Assembly (NCBI GenBank): GCA_017428285.1
Contig: JAFRRE010000153.1
Coordinates: 1-22,668, forward strand
Length of the DNA: 22,668 bases
DNA from: Bacteroidales bacterium
GTDB taxonomy: Bacteria; Bacteroidota; Bacteroidia; Bacteroidales; F082
Reading direction: 5' to 3'
Numbering within the stretch: the first letter of the stretch is position 1; every line of letters begins with the position of its first letter. Below the pieces are notes generated by a model. That model worked only from the letters and a program-made list of their open reading frames with translations, was not told the DNA's origin and searched no databases. The translations under genes were made by a program, and so were the position numbers. Shown here one piece after another: positions 9,717 to 18,400 of this stretch.

Positions 9717-9750
9717 AACGGCATCGGATGATGTCGTTCCTTTTTTTTTT
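9717..9750 (+). terminator. Rho-independent terminator after the first Kgp-like gene
   Basis: AACGGCATC (9717-9725) and GATGTCGTT (9730-9738) form a nine-base-pair stem with one G-U pair and a GGAT loop. CC and a run of ten T follow. It lies 43 nt after the stop and separates this gene from the next. Confidence 0.9.
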
Positions 9751-9791
9751 CGAAAAATCACAAAAAACGTAAAACACATCGAAAAAAAAAC

Positions 9792-9799
9792 TATCTTTG
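9792..9799 (+). promoter_or_regulatory. -7 promoter box for the second Kgp-like gene
   Basis: TATCTTTG matches TAnnTTTG exactly. It lies 64 nt upstream of the ATG at 9864 and just after the preceding terminator, as expected for an independent transcript. No good -33 element is visible. Confidence 0.55.
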
Positions 9800-9863
9800 C
9801 AAGCTTTATCAGTAATGATTGTCAACAAATTATTGAAATTAACGTTTTTTTAAATTTAAAAGT

Positions 9864-12800
9864 ATGAGGAAATTTTTCTTAGTTGCGATGATGTTGATGC
9901 TCAGTGCCAGTGTCATTGCTCAGCAAAGGATTCAACTGCGTTCAGCCGACAAGGCAGAATGCGTGAAGAGTGACATGAGAAGCCTCAAGGCTTCGTTTTC
10001 ATTTTCCACTATCGAAGCAGAGGATGTGGACACCCAAAGAGGTCAGTTCTCTTGGCTTTCGATGCCTAACACCGTCATTGGCGGCAATGAGGGCGATCCT
10101 CAAATTCCCGTCGTGAATGAGCTTATCGCCGTTCCTGTTGGTGCCAACCCCACCATCCGTGTGACAAGCTATAGCTCTACTGACTACAGACTTAGTGATT
10201 TGGGCGTCAGTACCTTGATTCCCCGTCAGCCCTCATTGAGGAAAGACAAGAGACCTGAGGATGTGCCTTTCGTTTACAACGCCAACGCCTACCAAACTCG
10301 TGGCATGCGTTCTGAACCCCAAGCCTCCGTTAGAGTGGTGGGTACCATGCGTGGTGTCCAATTGGGTAAGATGACCATCGAACCTGTGAGCTACGACCCC
10401 GTCAACAACACCCTCCGCGTGTTCAACGACATCGAGGTGGAAGTGAGCTTCGACGGTGCCGATGCCGTGGCCACCGAAAAACTGTTGGTTGACACCTACA
10501 GCCCTTATTTCAATGTGGTCTATAAGCAGCTGTTTAACGACAGGATGCTCAGGGATGCCTATTCTGCACACCCCGATCTTTACACTACCCCTGTGAAGAT
10601 GTTGGTTGTGACCACTTCGACCTATGCCAACAGCGATGCTTTCAACACGTGGAAGACATGGAAGATCCAGAAAGGTATTGATGTGGATGTGTTGACTGTG
10701 GCTGCCAGCGCTACCGCCTCCACCATCAAGACTCAGATTTATTCCAAATACAACTCCAATCACCCGTCCTTCCTGGTCATCGTGGGAGATGAGACGGTTG
10801 TGACGTATTACTCCCTATTTGATTATAGCAGCAACTATGGTACTGCAGCTACCGATTTGGAGTACGCCTCCGTCGATGGCGACGTTTATCACGACATGTT
10901 CCTCAGCCGTATCCCAGTGTCGTCCACCACGGAACTGAGCAACTATGTCAACAAGGCCTTGACTTACGAGAAATATACCATGTCTGACCCGAGCTACCTG
11001 AGCAATGTGCTGCTCATCGCCGGTGCCGATGACACTTGGGCTCCGAGAGTGGGCAGACCCACCATCAACTATGCTGCCAACAACTACTTCAACACCTCGA
11101 ATGGTTTCACCAATGTGTATAAGTATGTGACCAGCACCTACACTGGATGCTATGACTACCTGAATTCAGGAGTCGGTTTTGTCAACTACACTGCCCACGG
11201 CGACATTCAAATGTGGTATAGCCCTCAACTTACCAACACCAATGTCAATGCTTTGACCAATAACGACAAGTATTTCTGGGCCATGGGCAACTGCTGCTTG
11301 ACCTGCAACTTCAAAAACGAACAAAACAGCCAAGTGTGCTTCGGAGAGACCATGATCCGTGCCGCCAACAAGGCTGCCTTCGGTTACATTGGATCTGTTC
11401 CAGAATCCTACTGGTATGAAGACTATTACTTTGGCGTGGGTGCCACCAGCACCATGAGTTCAACGCCATCCATGTCACAGACCACTTTAGGCGTTTACGA
11501 CATGATGTTTGACGATACGGGCTTCAACACCTTGAACGCTGTTCCTTTTGCCGGCAATGTGGCTGTCACTTATGCCCATGCCAACAGCTACACTAGTAGC
11601 GTCTCCGATGAATACTACTGGAGAGCGTACCAATGTTTTGGCGACGGTTCCATCATGCCTTATCATACGCAACCTGCCGCCAACAATGTGAGCCACGCCA
11701 GCACTATTAACATTGGTGCCACCACCTTCACTGTGAGCGCCGTTGCAGGTTCATACGTTGCCATCACCAAGAACAACGTAATTCTCGGTGTCGCAGAAGT
11801 GCCTTCATCAGGTACCGTCAATGTGCCGATTTCAGGCCTCACCTCGGCAGGCGATGTGATGATTGTCGTCACCCGCCAGCAACGCCAGCCTTATATCACG
11901 ACTATCCAGGCTATTTCAGCAAGTGGTCCCTACATCAGCTTGGACAGCTATACGCCTAATGCCGCTTTGGTTGGCCAAAGCACCGGCTTGAGCATGACCT
12001 TCAAGAACGTGGGTACCGCAGCCACATCGGGCACGACCACGGTGACCTTGTCGACCACGGACACTCATGTGACCATCAACAACGGCACCAGGACCTTCGG
12101 CAGCTTGGCAGCCGATGCGACCACGACGGTGAGCGGTTTCAGCTTCACGCTCAACAATGGCGTGACCCTGGGCAGCAACGTCACGCTGCACTACAGGGCC
12201 GTCAACGGCAGCAACACGTGGGAAGGCGACTTCGGCATCACACCCGACCAGGTCTTCACGGTGGGAGTCTCGTCCAACAACGCCAGCTATGGTTCCGTCA
12301 GCGGCGGCGGCCAATACCACTACGGCGCATCATGCACCGTGACGGCCACACCTGCGGACGGCTACATGTTCACCAGCTGGACTCAAAACGGCAGTGTGGT
12401 CTCGACCACCGCGCAATACGTCTTCCCCGTGAGCAGCGATGTGGACCTGGTGGCCAACTTCGCATCGGGTGTCATGATTGGCGACGGCAGCTCGTCATCG
12501 AACGAGTTCCTGCCGACCTACAACTATTACAAGTACTCACTCACCGAACAGATTTACACTTCCGCCGAATTGGGCGGAGCAGGCACCATCACCAGCATCG
12601 CTTTCTACAACGAGGGTGCAGAGAAGACCCGCACCTTGGACTTCTACCTGAAGGCGACGACGAAGAGCAGCTTCTCCAGCGGCACCGATTGGATTTCGGT
12701 TTCCTCCGGCGACAAGGTGTTCAGCGGCAGCGTCACCATGACGCCTGACGAATGGACGACCATTACGCTTAGCACGCCGTTCATCTATGACGGCACCTCC

Positions 12801-15293
12801 AATGTGGTCCTTGTCACGGATGACAACAGTGGCGCTTATACGAACTCTCCCCACATGGCCTGCCGTGTGTTCACAGCCAACAGCCAAGCCATCTATGTCT
12901 ATAGTGACAATACGAACTACAGCCCCGTCAGCCCGTCATCCTACAGTGGCACGGTGCTTTCGGTGAAGAACCAGGTTGTCCTCACCAAGGAGCCCATCTC
13001 CGGGGAGCCTGTCAACATCACGGTGAGTGCGAACCCGTCACAGGCAGCCACGGTGAGCGGCGGCGGCGAATACCCGTTCGGCCAGACCTGCACGGTGAGT
13101 GCAACGCCTAACGCAGGCTATACCTTCACCGGCTGGACCGAGAACGGGACGGTGGTTTCGGATGAGTTGTCCTACAGCTTCACGGCAATGTCCGACAGGA
13201 ACCTGGTGGCCAACTTCATCCAGGCCGTTGAGATCGGCACAGCCACTGCGACCAACAACTATTTGCCTACGTATAACTACTACAACTATTCGTTCACCGA
13301 GCAGATCTACACCGCGCAGGAGATCGGCACGGCGGGTACCATCAACAGCATAGCCTTCTATAACGGAGGGACGGTAAAGACCCGCACGATAGACCTCTAC
13401 GTGAAGGCCACCACCAAGAGCGCCTTCTCGAGCAAGACGGACTGGGTGTCGATGTCATCATCCGACAAGGTGTTTACTGGTAGTGTCACCTTTACGGCAG
13501 GTGCATGGACCTTCATCAATTTCACCACTCCGTTTGAATATGATGGGGCCTCGAACATCATCATTGCCGTTGACGACAACACAGGGACTTATACCTCATC
13601 GCCTCACATGGCATGCCAGGTCTTCAATGCTTCCAGCCAAGCCATTTACATCTACTCGGACGGCACCAACTACAGCCCGTCGTCGCCTGCGACATCACAG
13701 AGTTCAGGTGGTTATGATATGCTCTCGGTGAAGAACCACATCCTCATGGGCATTGAAGCCGCTGCAGCCGGCAGCTATGACGTCGTCGTCAGTGCCAATC
13801 CGGCCAACGGTGGTGTCGTCACAGGCACGGACACCTATGACGCTGGCGCTACGGCCACTTTGACCGCCACTGCCAACGAGGGCTACACATTCACCAACTG
13901 GACGAAGGGCGGCACTGTCGTGAGTACCAACGCCACCTACAACTTCACCGTGAGCGCTGCTACTGCGGGCGAATACGTGGCCAACTTCACGCTGAACAGT
14001 TACACGATTACGGCTACAGCCAACCCTGCCGAATACGGCACCGTCACCGTTGGCATCCGTAGCAGGGACGACCTTGTCTATGACTTCGAGGACGGCTGGC
14101 AAGGCTGGACGACCTTCCAAGGCACCACCACCTCGCCTCACAGCTGGATGCATAACACGGAATACCCAACATCCAACAATGACTTCACCACCGGCTACGG
14201 CTACAACAACTCCGACGGGTTCATGCTCTCCGAGTCCTATATCTCCGGCACATCAAGCGGCACTGGCACCGCCGTCACTCCCGACAACTACCTCGTTTCT
14301 CCGCAAGTTCGCTTGGGCGGAAGCGTCTCCTTCTATGCAGGCGGTAGGAACACCAGCTATTGTGCTGAGAAGTTCACCGTGATGGTATCGACGACAGGCA
14401 ACACTGACGCTGCGAGCTTCACGACTGTAGGGACATGGACGTTGTCTTTGTCCGCAGCTGGATACAACGACACGCCATATACCGTTGACCTCAGCGCATA
14501 CAGCGGCATGGGCTACATCGCCATCCGCCACTACGATTGCTACGACCAATGGTTCCTGGCCGTTGACGATGTCACCATCGCGGAAGGTCCGGACAATTCC
14601 ACAGGCAGCGGCACCTTCAACCATGGCGAGGCCTGCGTTGTGACGGCCACGCCTAACGCGGGGTACTATTTCGCGAACTGGACAGAGGACGGTGTCGTGG
14701 TGTCGACGGACGCCGACTACGGCTTCACGGTGACGGCCGACCGCAGCTTGGTGGCCAACTTCACACAGGAGCCGCCCCAGCAGACGGTCAGCCTTGCCGC
14801 CGGCCTGAACTGGTGGTCTACGAACCTCGACATCACGCTTGCCGACCTGAAGTCGGCCGTCGAGGCCGCCTTGGGTAGCAACGGCACGGCGATAATCAAG
14901 TCGCAGAGCACATCCATCGTCTACAGCAACGGGATGTGGATACCCGAGACCATGGCCTTCGACATCCGAGAGATGTACAAGGTCCAGGTCAGTGAAGCCT
15001 GCGAGATCACTCTGGCAGGTGTTCCGGTCAACACGTCCGAGGAAGTGCTCACCATCAACCCGGGCAACAACTGGATCGGATTCCCGTCCGGCACGAGCAT
15101 GACGTTGGGCGCAGCCTTCGCCGGCCTCAACCCGGTGGACGGCGATGTGGTGAAGTCGCAGACGGGCAGCTCGGTGTACAATGACGGCAATTGGGTAGGT
15201 ACGGTGGGAACCCTCGAACCTGGCCAAGGCTACCTCTATTACTCGAAGGCGACGAGCGTCAAGACGTTCACCTTCGGAATGAACGCAAAATAA
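9864..15293 (+). CDS. Lys-gingipain-like C25 cysteine peptidase with cleaved-adhesin module (second Kgp-like paralogue)
   Basis: 1809-residue C25 peptidase, a close paralogue of the preceding gene over the first ~690 residues. Signal peptide ends at VIA-19/QQ. The propeptide probably ends at R230, before DAYSAHPDLYTTPV, which resembles the mature N-terminus of Kgp. Catalytic H445 (NYTAHGD) and C478 (GNCC) are 33 apart, and D389 (AGAD) is 56 before the His as in Kgp. T443 and D520 match the Kgp lysine pocket. Downstream lie Ig-like domains (to about 790), then two tandem units of InlB-like repeat plus beta-sandwich (796-1040 and 1050-1297) and another InlB repeat (1304-1375). A further InlB repeat is split by a cleaved-adhesin module (about 1400-1577). 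The two-lobed module (about 1638-1805) is C-terminal. There is no canonical T9SS tail. Probably surface-located; cleavage after Lys is inferred. Confidence 0.88.
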   Translation: MRKFFLVAMMLMLSASVIAQQRIQLRSADKAECVKSDMRSLKASFSFSTIEAEDVDTQRGQFSWLSMPNTVIGGNEGDPQIPVVNELIAVPVGANPTIRVTSYSSTDYRLSDLGVSTLIPRQPSLRKDKRPEDVPFVYNANAYQTRGMRSEPQASVRVVGTMRGVQLGKMTIEPVSYDPVNNTLRVFNDIEVEVSFDGADAVATEKLLVDTYSPYFNVVYKQLFNDRMLRDAYSAHPDLYTTPVKMLVVTTSTYANSDAFNTWKTWKIQKGIDVDVLTVAASATASTIKTQIYSKYNSNHPSFLVIVGDETVVTYYSLFDYSSNYGTAATDLEYASVDGDVYHDMFLSRIPVSSTTELSNYVNKALTYEKYTMSDPSYLSNVLLIAGADDTWAPRVGRPTINYAANNYFNTSNGFTNVYKYVTSTYTGCYDYLNSGVGFVNYTAHGDIQMWYSPQLTNTNVNALTNNDKYFWAMGNCCLTCNFKNEQNSQVCFGETMIRAANKAAFGYIGSVPESYWYEDYYFGVGATSTMSSTPSMSQTTLGVYDMMFDDTGFNTLNAVPFAGNVAVTYAHANSYTSSVSDEYYWRAYQCFGDGSIMPYHTQPAANNVSHASTINIGATTFTVSAVAGSYVAITKNNVILGVAEVPSSGTVNVPISGLTSAGDVMIVVTRQQRQPYITTIQAISASGPYISLDSYTPNAALVGQSTGLSMTFKNVGTAATSGTTTVTLSTTDTHVTINNGTRTFGSLAADATTTVSGFSFTLNNGVTLGSNVTLHYRAVNGSNTWEGDFGITPDQVFTVGVSSNNASYGSVSGGGQYHYGASCTVTATPADGYMFTSWTQNGSVVSTTAQYVFPVSSDVDLVANFASGVMIGDGSSSSNEFLPTYNYYKYSLTEQIYTSAELGGAGTITSIAFYNEGAEKTRTLDFYLKATTKSSFSSGTDWISVSSGDKVFSGSVTMTPDEWTTITLSTPFIYDGTSNVVLVTDDNSGAYTNSPHMACRVFTANSQAIYVYSDNTNYSPVSPSSYSGTVLSVKNQVVLTKEPISGEPVNITVSANPSQAATVSGGGEYPFGQTCTVSATPNAGYTFTGWTENGTVVSDELSYSFTAMSDRNLVANFIQAVEIGTATATNNYLPTYNYYNYSFTEQIYTAQEIGTAGTINSIAFYNGGTVKTRTIDLYVKATTKSAFSSKTDWVSMSSSDKVFTGSVTFTAGAWTFINFTTPFEYDGASNIIIAVDDNTGTYTSSPHMACQVFNASSQAIYIYSDGTNYSPSSPATSQSSGGYDMLSVKNHILMGIEAAAAGSYDVVVSANPANGGVVTGTDTYDAGATATLTATANEGYTFTNWTKGGTVVSTNATYNFTVSAATAGEYVANFTLNSYTITATANPAEYGTVTVGIRSRDDLVYDFEDGWQGWTTFQGTTTSPHSWMHNTEYPTSNNDFTTGYGYNNSDGFMLSESYISGTSSGTGTAVTPDNYLVSPQVRLGGSVSFYAGGRNTSYCAEKFTVMVSTTGNTDAASFTTVGTWTLSLSAAGYNDTPYTVDLSAYSGMGYIAIRHYDCYDQWFLAVDDVTIAEGPDNSTGSGTFNHGEACVVTATPNAGYYFANWTEDGVVVSTDADYGFTVTADRSLVANFTQEPPQQTVSLAAGLNWWSTNLDITLADLKSAVEAALGSNGTAIIKSQSTSIVYSNGMWIPETMAFDIREMYKVQVSEACEITLAGVPVNTSEEVLTINPGNNWIGFPSGTSMTLGAAFAGLNPVDGDVVKSQTGSSVYNDGNWVGTVGTLEPGQGYLYYSKATSVKTFTFGMNAK
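12249..13754 (+). repeat. Tandem duplication of an InlB-repeat plus beta-sandwich unit (gene 3)
   Basis: Two units of about 245 residues lie head to tail, encoded at 12249-12983 and 13011-13754. Each contains an InlB-like repeat (GY.FT.WT.NG) followed by a beta-sandwich with EQIYT, SIAFYN, DKVF and SPHMAC. The preceding paralogue carries a single unit (residues 1007-1257), so an internal duplication in this gene, or a loss in its neighbour, explains part of the length difference. Confidence 0.75.
14061..14594 (+). other. Cleaved-adhesin module nested in an InlB-like repeat (gene 3)
   Basis: Encodes residues about 1400-1577, with YDFEDGWQGW, PDNYLVSP, GYIAIRHYDCYD and VDDVTI. It splits one InlB-like repeat: the first strands end at AEYGTVTVG and the rest resumes at TGSGTFNHG. 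R1399 and R1401 mark the N-terminal edge and could be protease sites. Confidence 0.7.
14634..15293 (+). repeat. 660-bp near-identical 3' tract, copy 1
   Basis: Aligns without gaps to 20128-20787 and ends at the stop codon in both. I counted 16 mismatches in 660 bases (about 97.6% identity), mostly at third codon positions. It encodes the second half of the split InlB repeat and the two-lobed C-terminal module. Confidence 0.9.
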
Positions 15294-15313
15294 TTCAGAT
15301 TACAACTAAGACG

Positions 15314-15423
15314 CGAGACTGAGGGACTACAATGACTTGTGACCGTGACTATGACGGCTCTAGCGGAAGCAAAGACTGTCATAGTCATGGTTACGGTCAT
15401 AGTCAAAGAATCCCGAAGTCTCG
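15314..15423 (+). other. Long imperfect RNA hairpin between the Kgp-like and Rgp-like genes
   Basis: The inner stem pairs GTGACCGTGACTATGAC (15339-15355) with 15378-15394 over 17 base pairs, two of them G-U, around a 22-nt loop. An outer stem pairs CGAGACT (15314-15320) with AGTCTCG (15417-15423), then a tandem G-A mismatch, then GGGA (15323-15326) with TCCC (15411-15414). GTCATAGTC occurs again at 15396-15404 and could replace part of the inner right arm. No U-tract follows, so it does not look like a simple terminator. It may be an intercistronic processing or stability element, or a palindromic repeat. Confidence 0.65.
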
Positions 15424-15477
15424 AAGTCAAAGATGATAAATGATAATACTCCTTAATTGATTATAAACACCATTACA

Positions 15478-18400
15478 ATGAAAAAAAGTATTGTGTTATT
15501 CCTACTTTTGGCCATTGGTATGGCCGGTTTTGCCCAATTGCAAACCGCGCCACAGTGGACTAGAGTACTCAGCGACCGACCTGAGACATTCCGCACGCAG
15601 CTCATCTCCTCATCGGAGAACAGCATCAAAGTGAATGTCCAGGTCCCTGGTTTCTACACGACCAATGTGACAACCCCAAGGGGAGAGGCCAAGATTATCT
15701 CCATGCCCAAGGCAGTTAGCACTGCACAGGCAGGCGAGCCTAACGTGCCCATGACGGGTATTCCCGCCATTATTGGCGACCGTGCCCGTATGAACATCCG
15801 CGTCCTCGAGGCCCAATACATGGACTTCGAAGGCATCGAAGTGGCTCCCTCGAAGGGCGACTTCCCGCGTACCATCGATCCCGCCACGGTGCCTTATACC
15901 TACGGCGAGTGCTACAGCCAGGATGCTTTCTTCCCGGCCAACAACGTGGGCCTTTATGAACCTTACATCGTCCGTGATTTCCGTGGCCAAAACATGGTGG
16001 TCTATCCTTACGCCTACAATCCTGTTACGAAGACCTTGCGTGTCTACTACGATATGACAATTGAGATGTACAAGATGGACAATAACGGCGAGAATGCCAT
16101 GGCTCCTCGCCGCAGCAACACCATCAAGATGGATCAAGACTTCAAGAGCCTCTATCAGCGTCACTTCATCAACTATCAAGCCGCGTTGAACCGTTACACA
16201 CCTGTAGATGAGGAAGGCGACTTGCTCATCATTTGCTACGACAGCTTCATCAGCTCGATGACCGATTTCGTGAACTGGAAAAAGACCCGCGGCATCAACA
16301 CCACCATCGTGGGCACCACCACCGCAGGCACCACCTACACGGCCATTCAGAACTATATCCAGAACCAATATAACGCCAACAACAACCTTACCCACGTGTT
16401 GCTCGTCGGCGATGTGGGCCAGATTCCAGGATATCCTTTTTCAGATGGAGGTTCAAGTTGGTCAGGCAAGGGCGACAACCAATACGGACAGATTGTGGGT
16501 AGCGACATTTACAACGATGTCATTATCGGACGTTTCTCTGCCAGCAGTGCCGCCCAAGTGACTACTCAGGTTAACCGCACCATCACCTATGAAAGAGACC
16601 TCACCACCAGTGCTACATGGTGCCAGAATGGTTTGGGAATCAGCGCTTCAGCAGGCAGTGGCGGTCACTACAGCGAGGATGACTATCAACATGTCGAAAA
16701 TCTCCGCACCGACCTTTTGAATTATGGTTATAACACCGTCTATCAAGACTATGCCAGTTTGACTGGAAGTGGCTATCCGTCATCATCAACAACAACCATC
16801 AGCAACCATATCAATAGTGGTGTCGGTATCATCAACTACTGCAACCATGGTGAAGAGACAGGATGGCAGTCGCACTATTACATGAATTCCAACGTCAATG
16901 CCTTGACCAACAACAACAAGCTGCCTTTCATCTTCTCGGTGGCCTGTTTGGTAGGTAAATATGACTACTCCAGTGGCGACTGCTTCGCTGAGACATGGAT
17001 GCATGCCACCAATTCCAACACTCCGACCGGTGCCATTGGCGGTGCGTTCTCCTATATCTCACAACCTTGGATTCCGCCTATGTGGGCTCAAGACGAGTTT
17101 GTCGACATTCTTGTGGAAAGTTACAGCAATAACATCAAACGCTCTCTGGGTGGAGCTGCCATCAATGGTATGTTGAGTATCTTCGACCATTATAGCACCA
17201 CTGAGACTTCGGCTGTCGGCTGCTACAAAGCCTGGGTTGTATATGGCGACCCTACCTTGATGATGCGTACCAAGACCCCGCAGGCCATGACCGTGACGCA
17301 TACAGGCAACATTATCCTTGGTTCCTCAACATACGCGGTCAATGTGAGCAACGGCAACGGCGCTGTGGCCACCATCACCGATGCTAACCACAACATCTTG
17401 GGCAAGGCCACGGTGAGCAACGGCACAGCCAATATTGCCATCAGCGGCAACTTGACTCCTAACAGCGAGCTCACACTTTGCGTGTTCGGATATAATAAGG
17501 TGACCTATTTGGGAACTATCACTGTTATTGCCACTGGTGAGCAATACACCATTTCGGCCAATGTTAATCCAACAGCCGCTGGTTCAGTCAGTGGTGCAGG
17601 CACCTATTATGAGAACAGCAACTGCACTTTGACAGCCACAGCAAATACAGGCTATGGCTTCACCAACTGGACGCAGAATGGCTCTCAGGTCTCCACCAAC
17701 CCGAGCTATACCTTTACTGTGACAGGCAATGCCACATATACGGCCAACTTCCATCAGTTGCAGCAGCATCACATCACCTATACTGCCCAGCAGAGCCACG
17801 GCACGATTGGCGTGAGCCAGACAGAGGCCTATATGGGCGACGTAATTACTTTGACGGCGACGCCAGACCCCGGCTATTCCATAGACCATTGGACGGTGAC
17901 CGCTGGCGGGGAGACTATTTCTGTTGAAAACAGCCAGTTCACCATGCCCGACAGCGATGTGACGGTCAGCGCCACGTTCAAGTCCGAACCGTTGACGGTT
18001 GCCGATGGCACAGGGACAAATTCTGAGATTCCTTTCTATGGATTGTATGCAGACGACAACTATCAGCACACACAGACCATCTATCCGTCAAGCATGTTGG
18101 CGAATATGCAAGGATGCCAGATAACCAAACTGACCTATTATCTGAGCTCTTCTGTTACTAAGTCATTTGGCTCAACATTCCAGGTAAGACTTGGAACGAC
18201 GACCAATAGTGCATTTAGCAGCGGTACCGTTAATTACATTTCCATGAATGGTGCTGCGGTTTACTCAGGCATCCTCTCTGTCAGCGGTACGACAGTGGAG
18301 TTTGATTTTAGCGACAATCCTTACCTTTATTCTGGAGGCAACTTGGTTGTCGACGTTAGAATAACGGCACTTGGCTCTGGCTATCAGTCGATGAGTTTCT

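Noticed and set aside
14253..15227. Minus-strand open frame of 324 codons
   Set aside because: It lies entirely opposite the C-terminal region of the Kgp-like gene, has no signal or recognisable domain, and a matching frame appears opposite the homologous part of the Rgp-like gene because the sense sequence is duplicated.
15457..15477. Upstream TTG start for the Rgp-like gene
   Set aside because: It would add seven residues before a normal signal peptide; the ATG at 15478 gives MKKSIV, typical of a Sec signal.
15610..16395. Minus-strand open frame of 261 codons
   Set aside because: Opposite the propeptide and catalytic start of the Rgp-like gene, whose sense reading is clearly homologous to gingipains. 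The antisense frame is a composition artefact.
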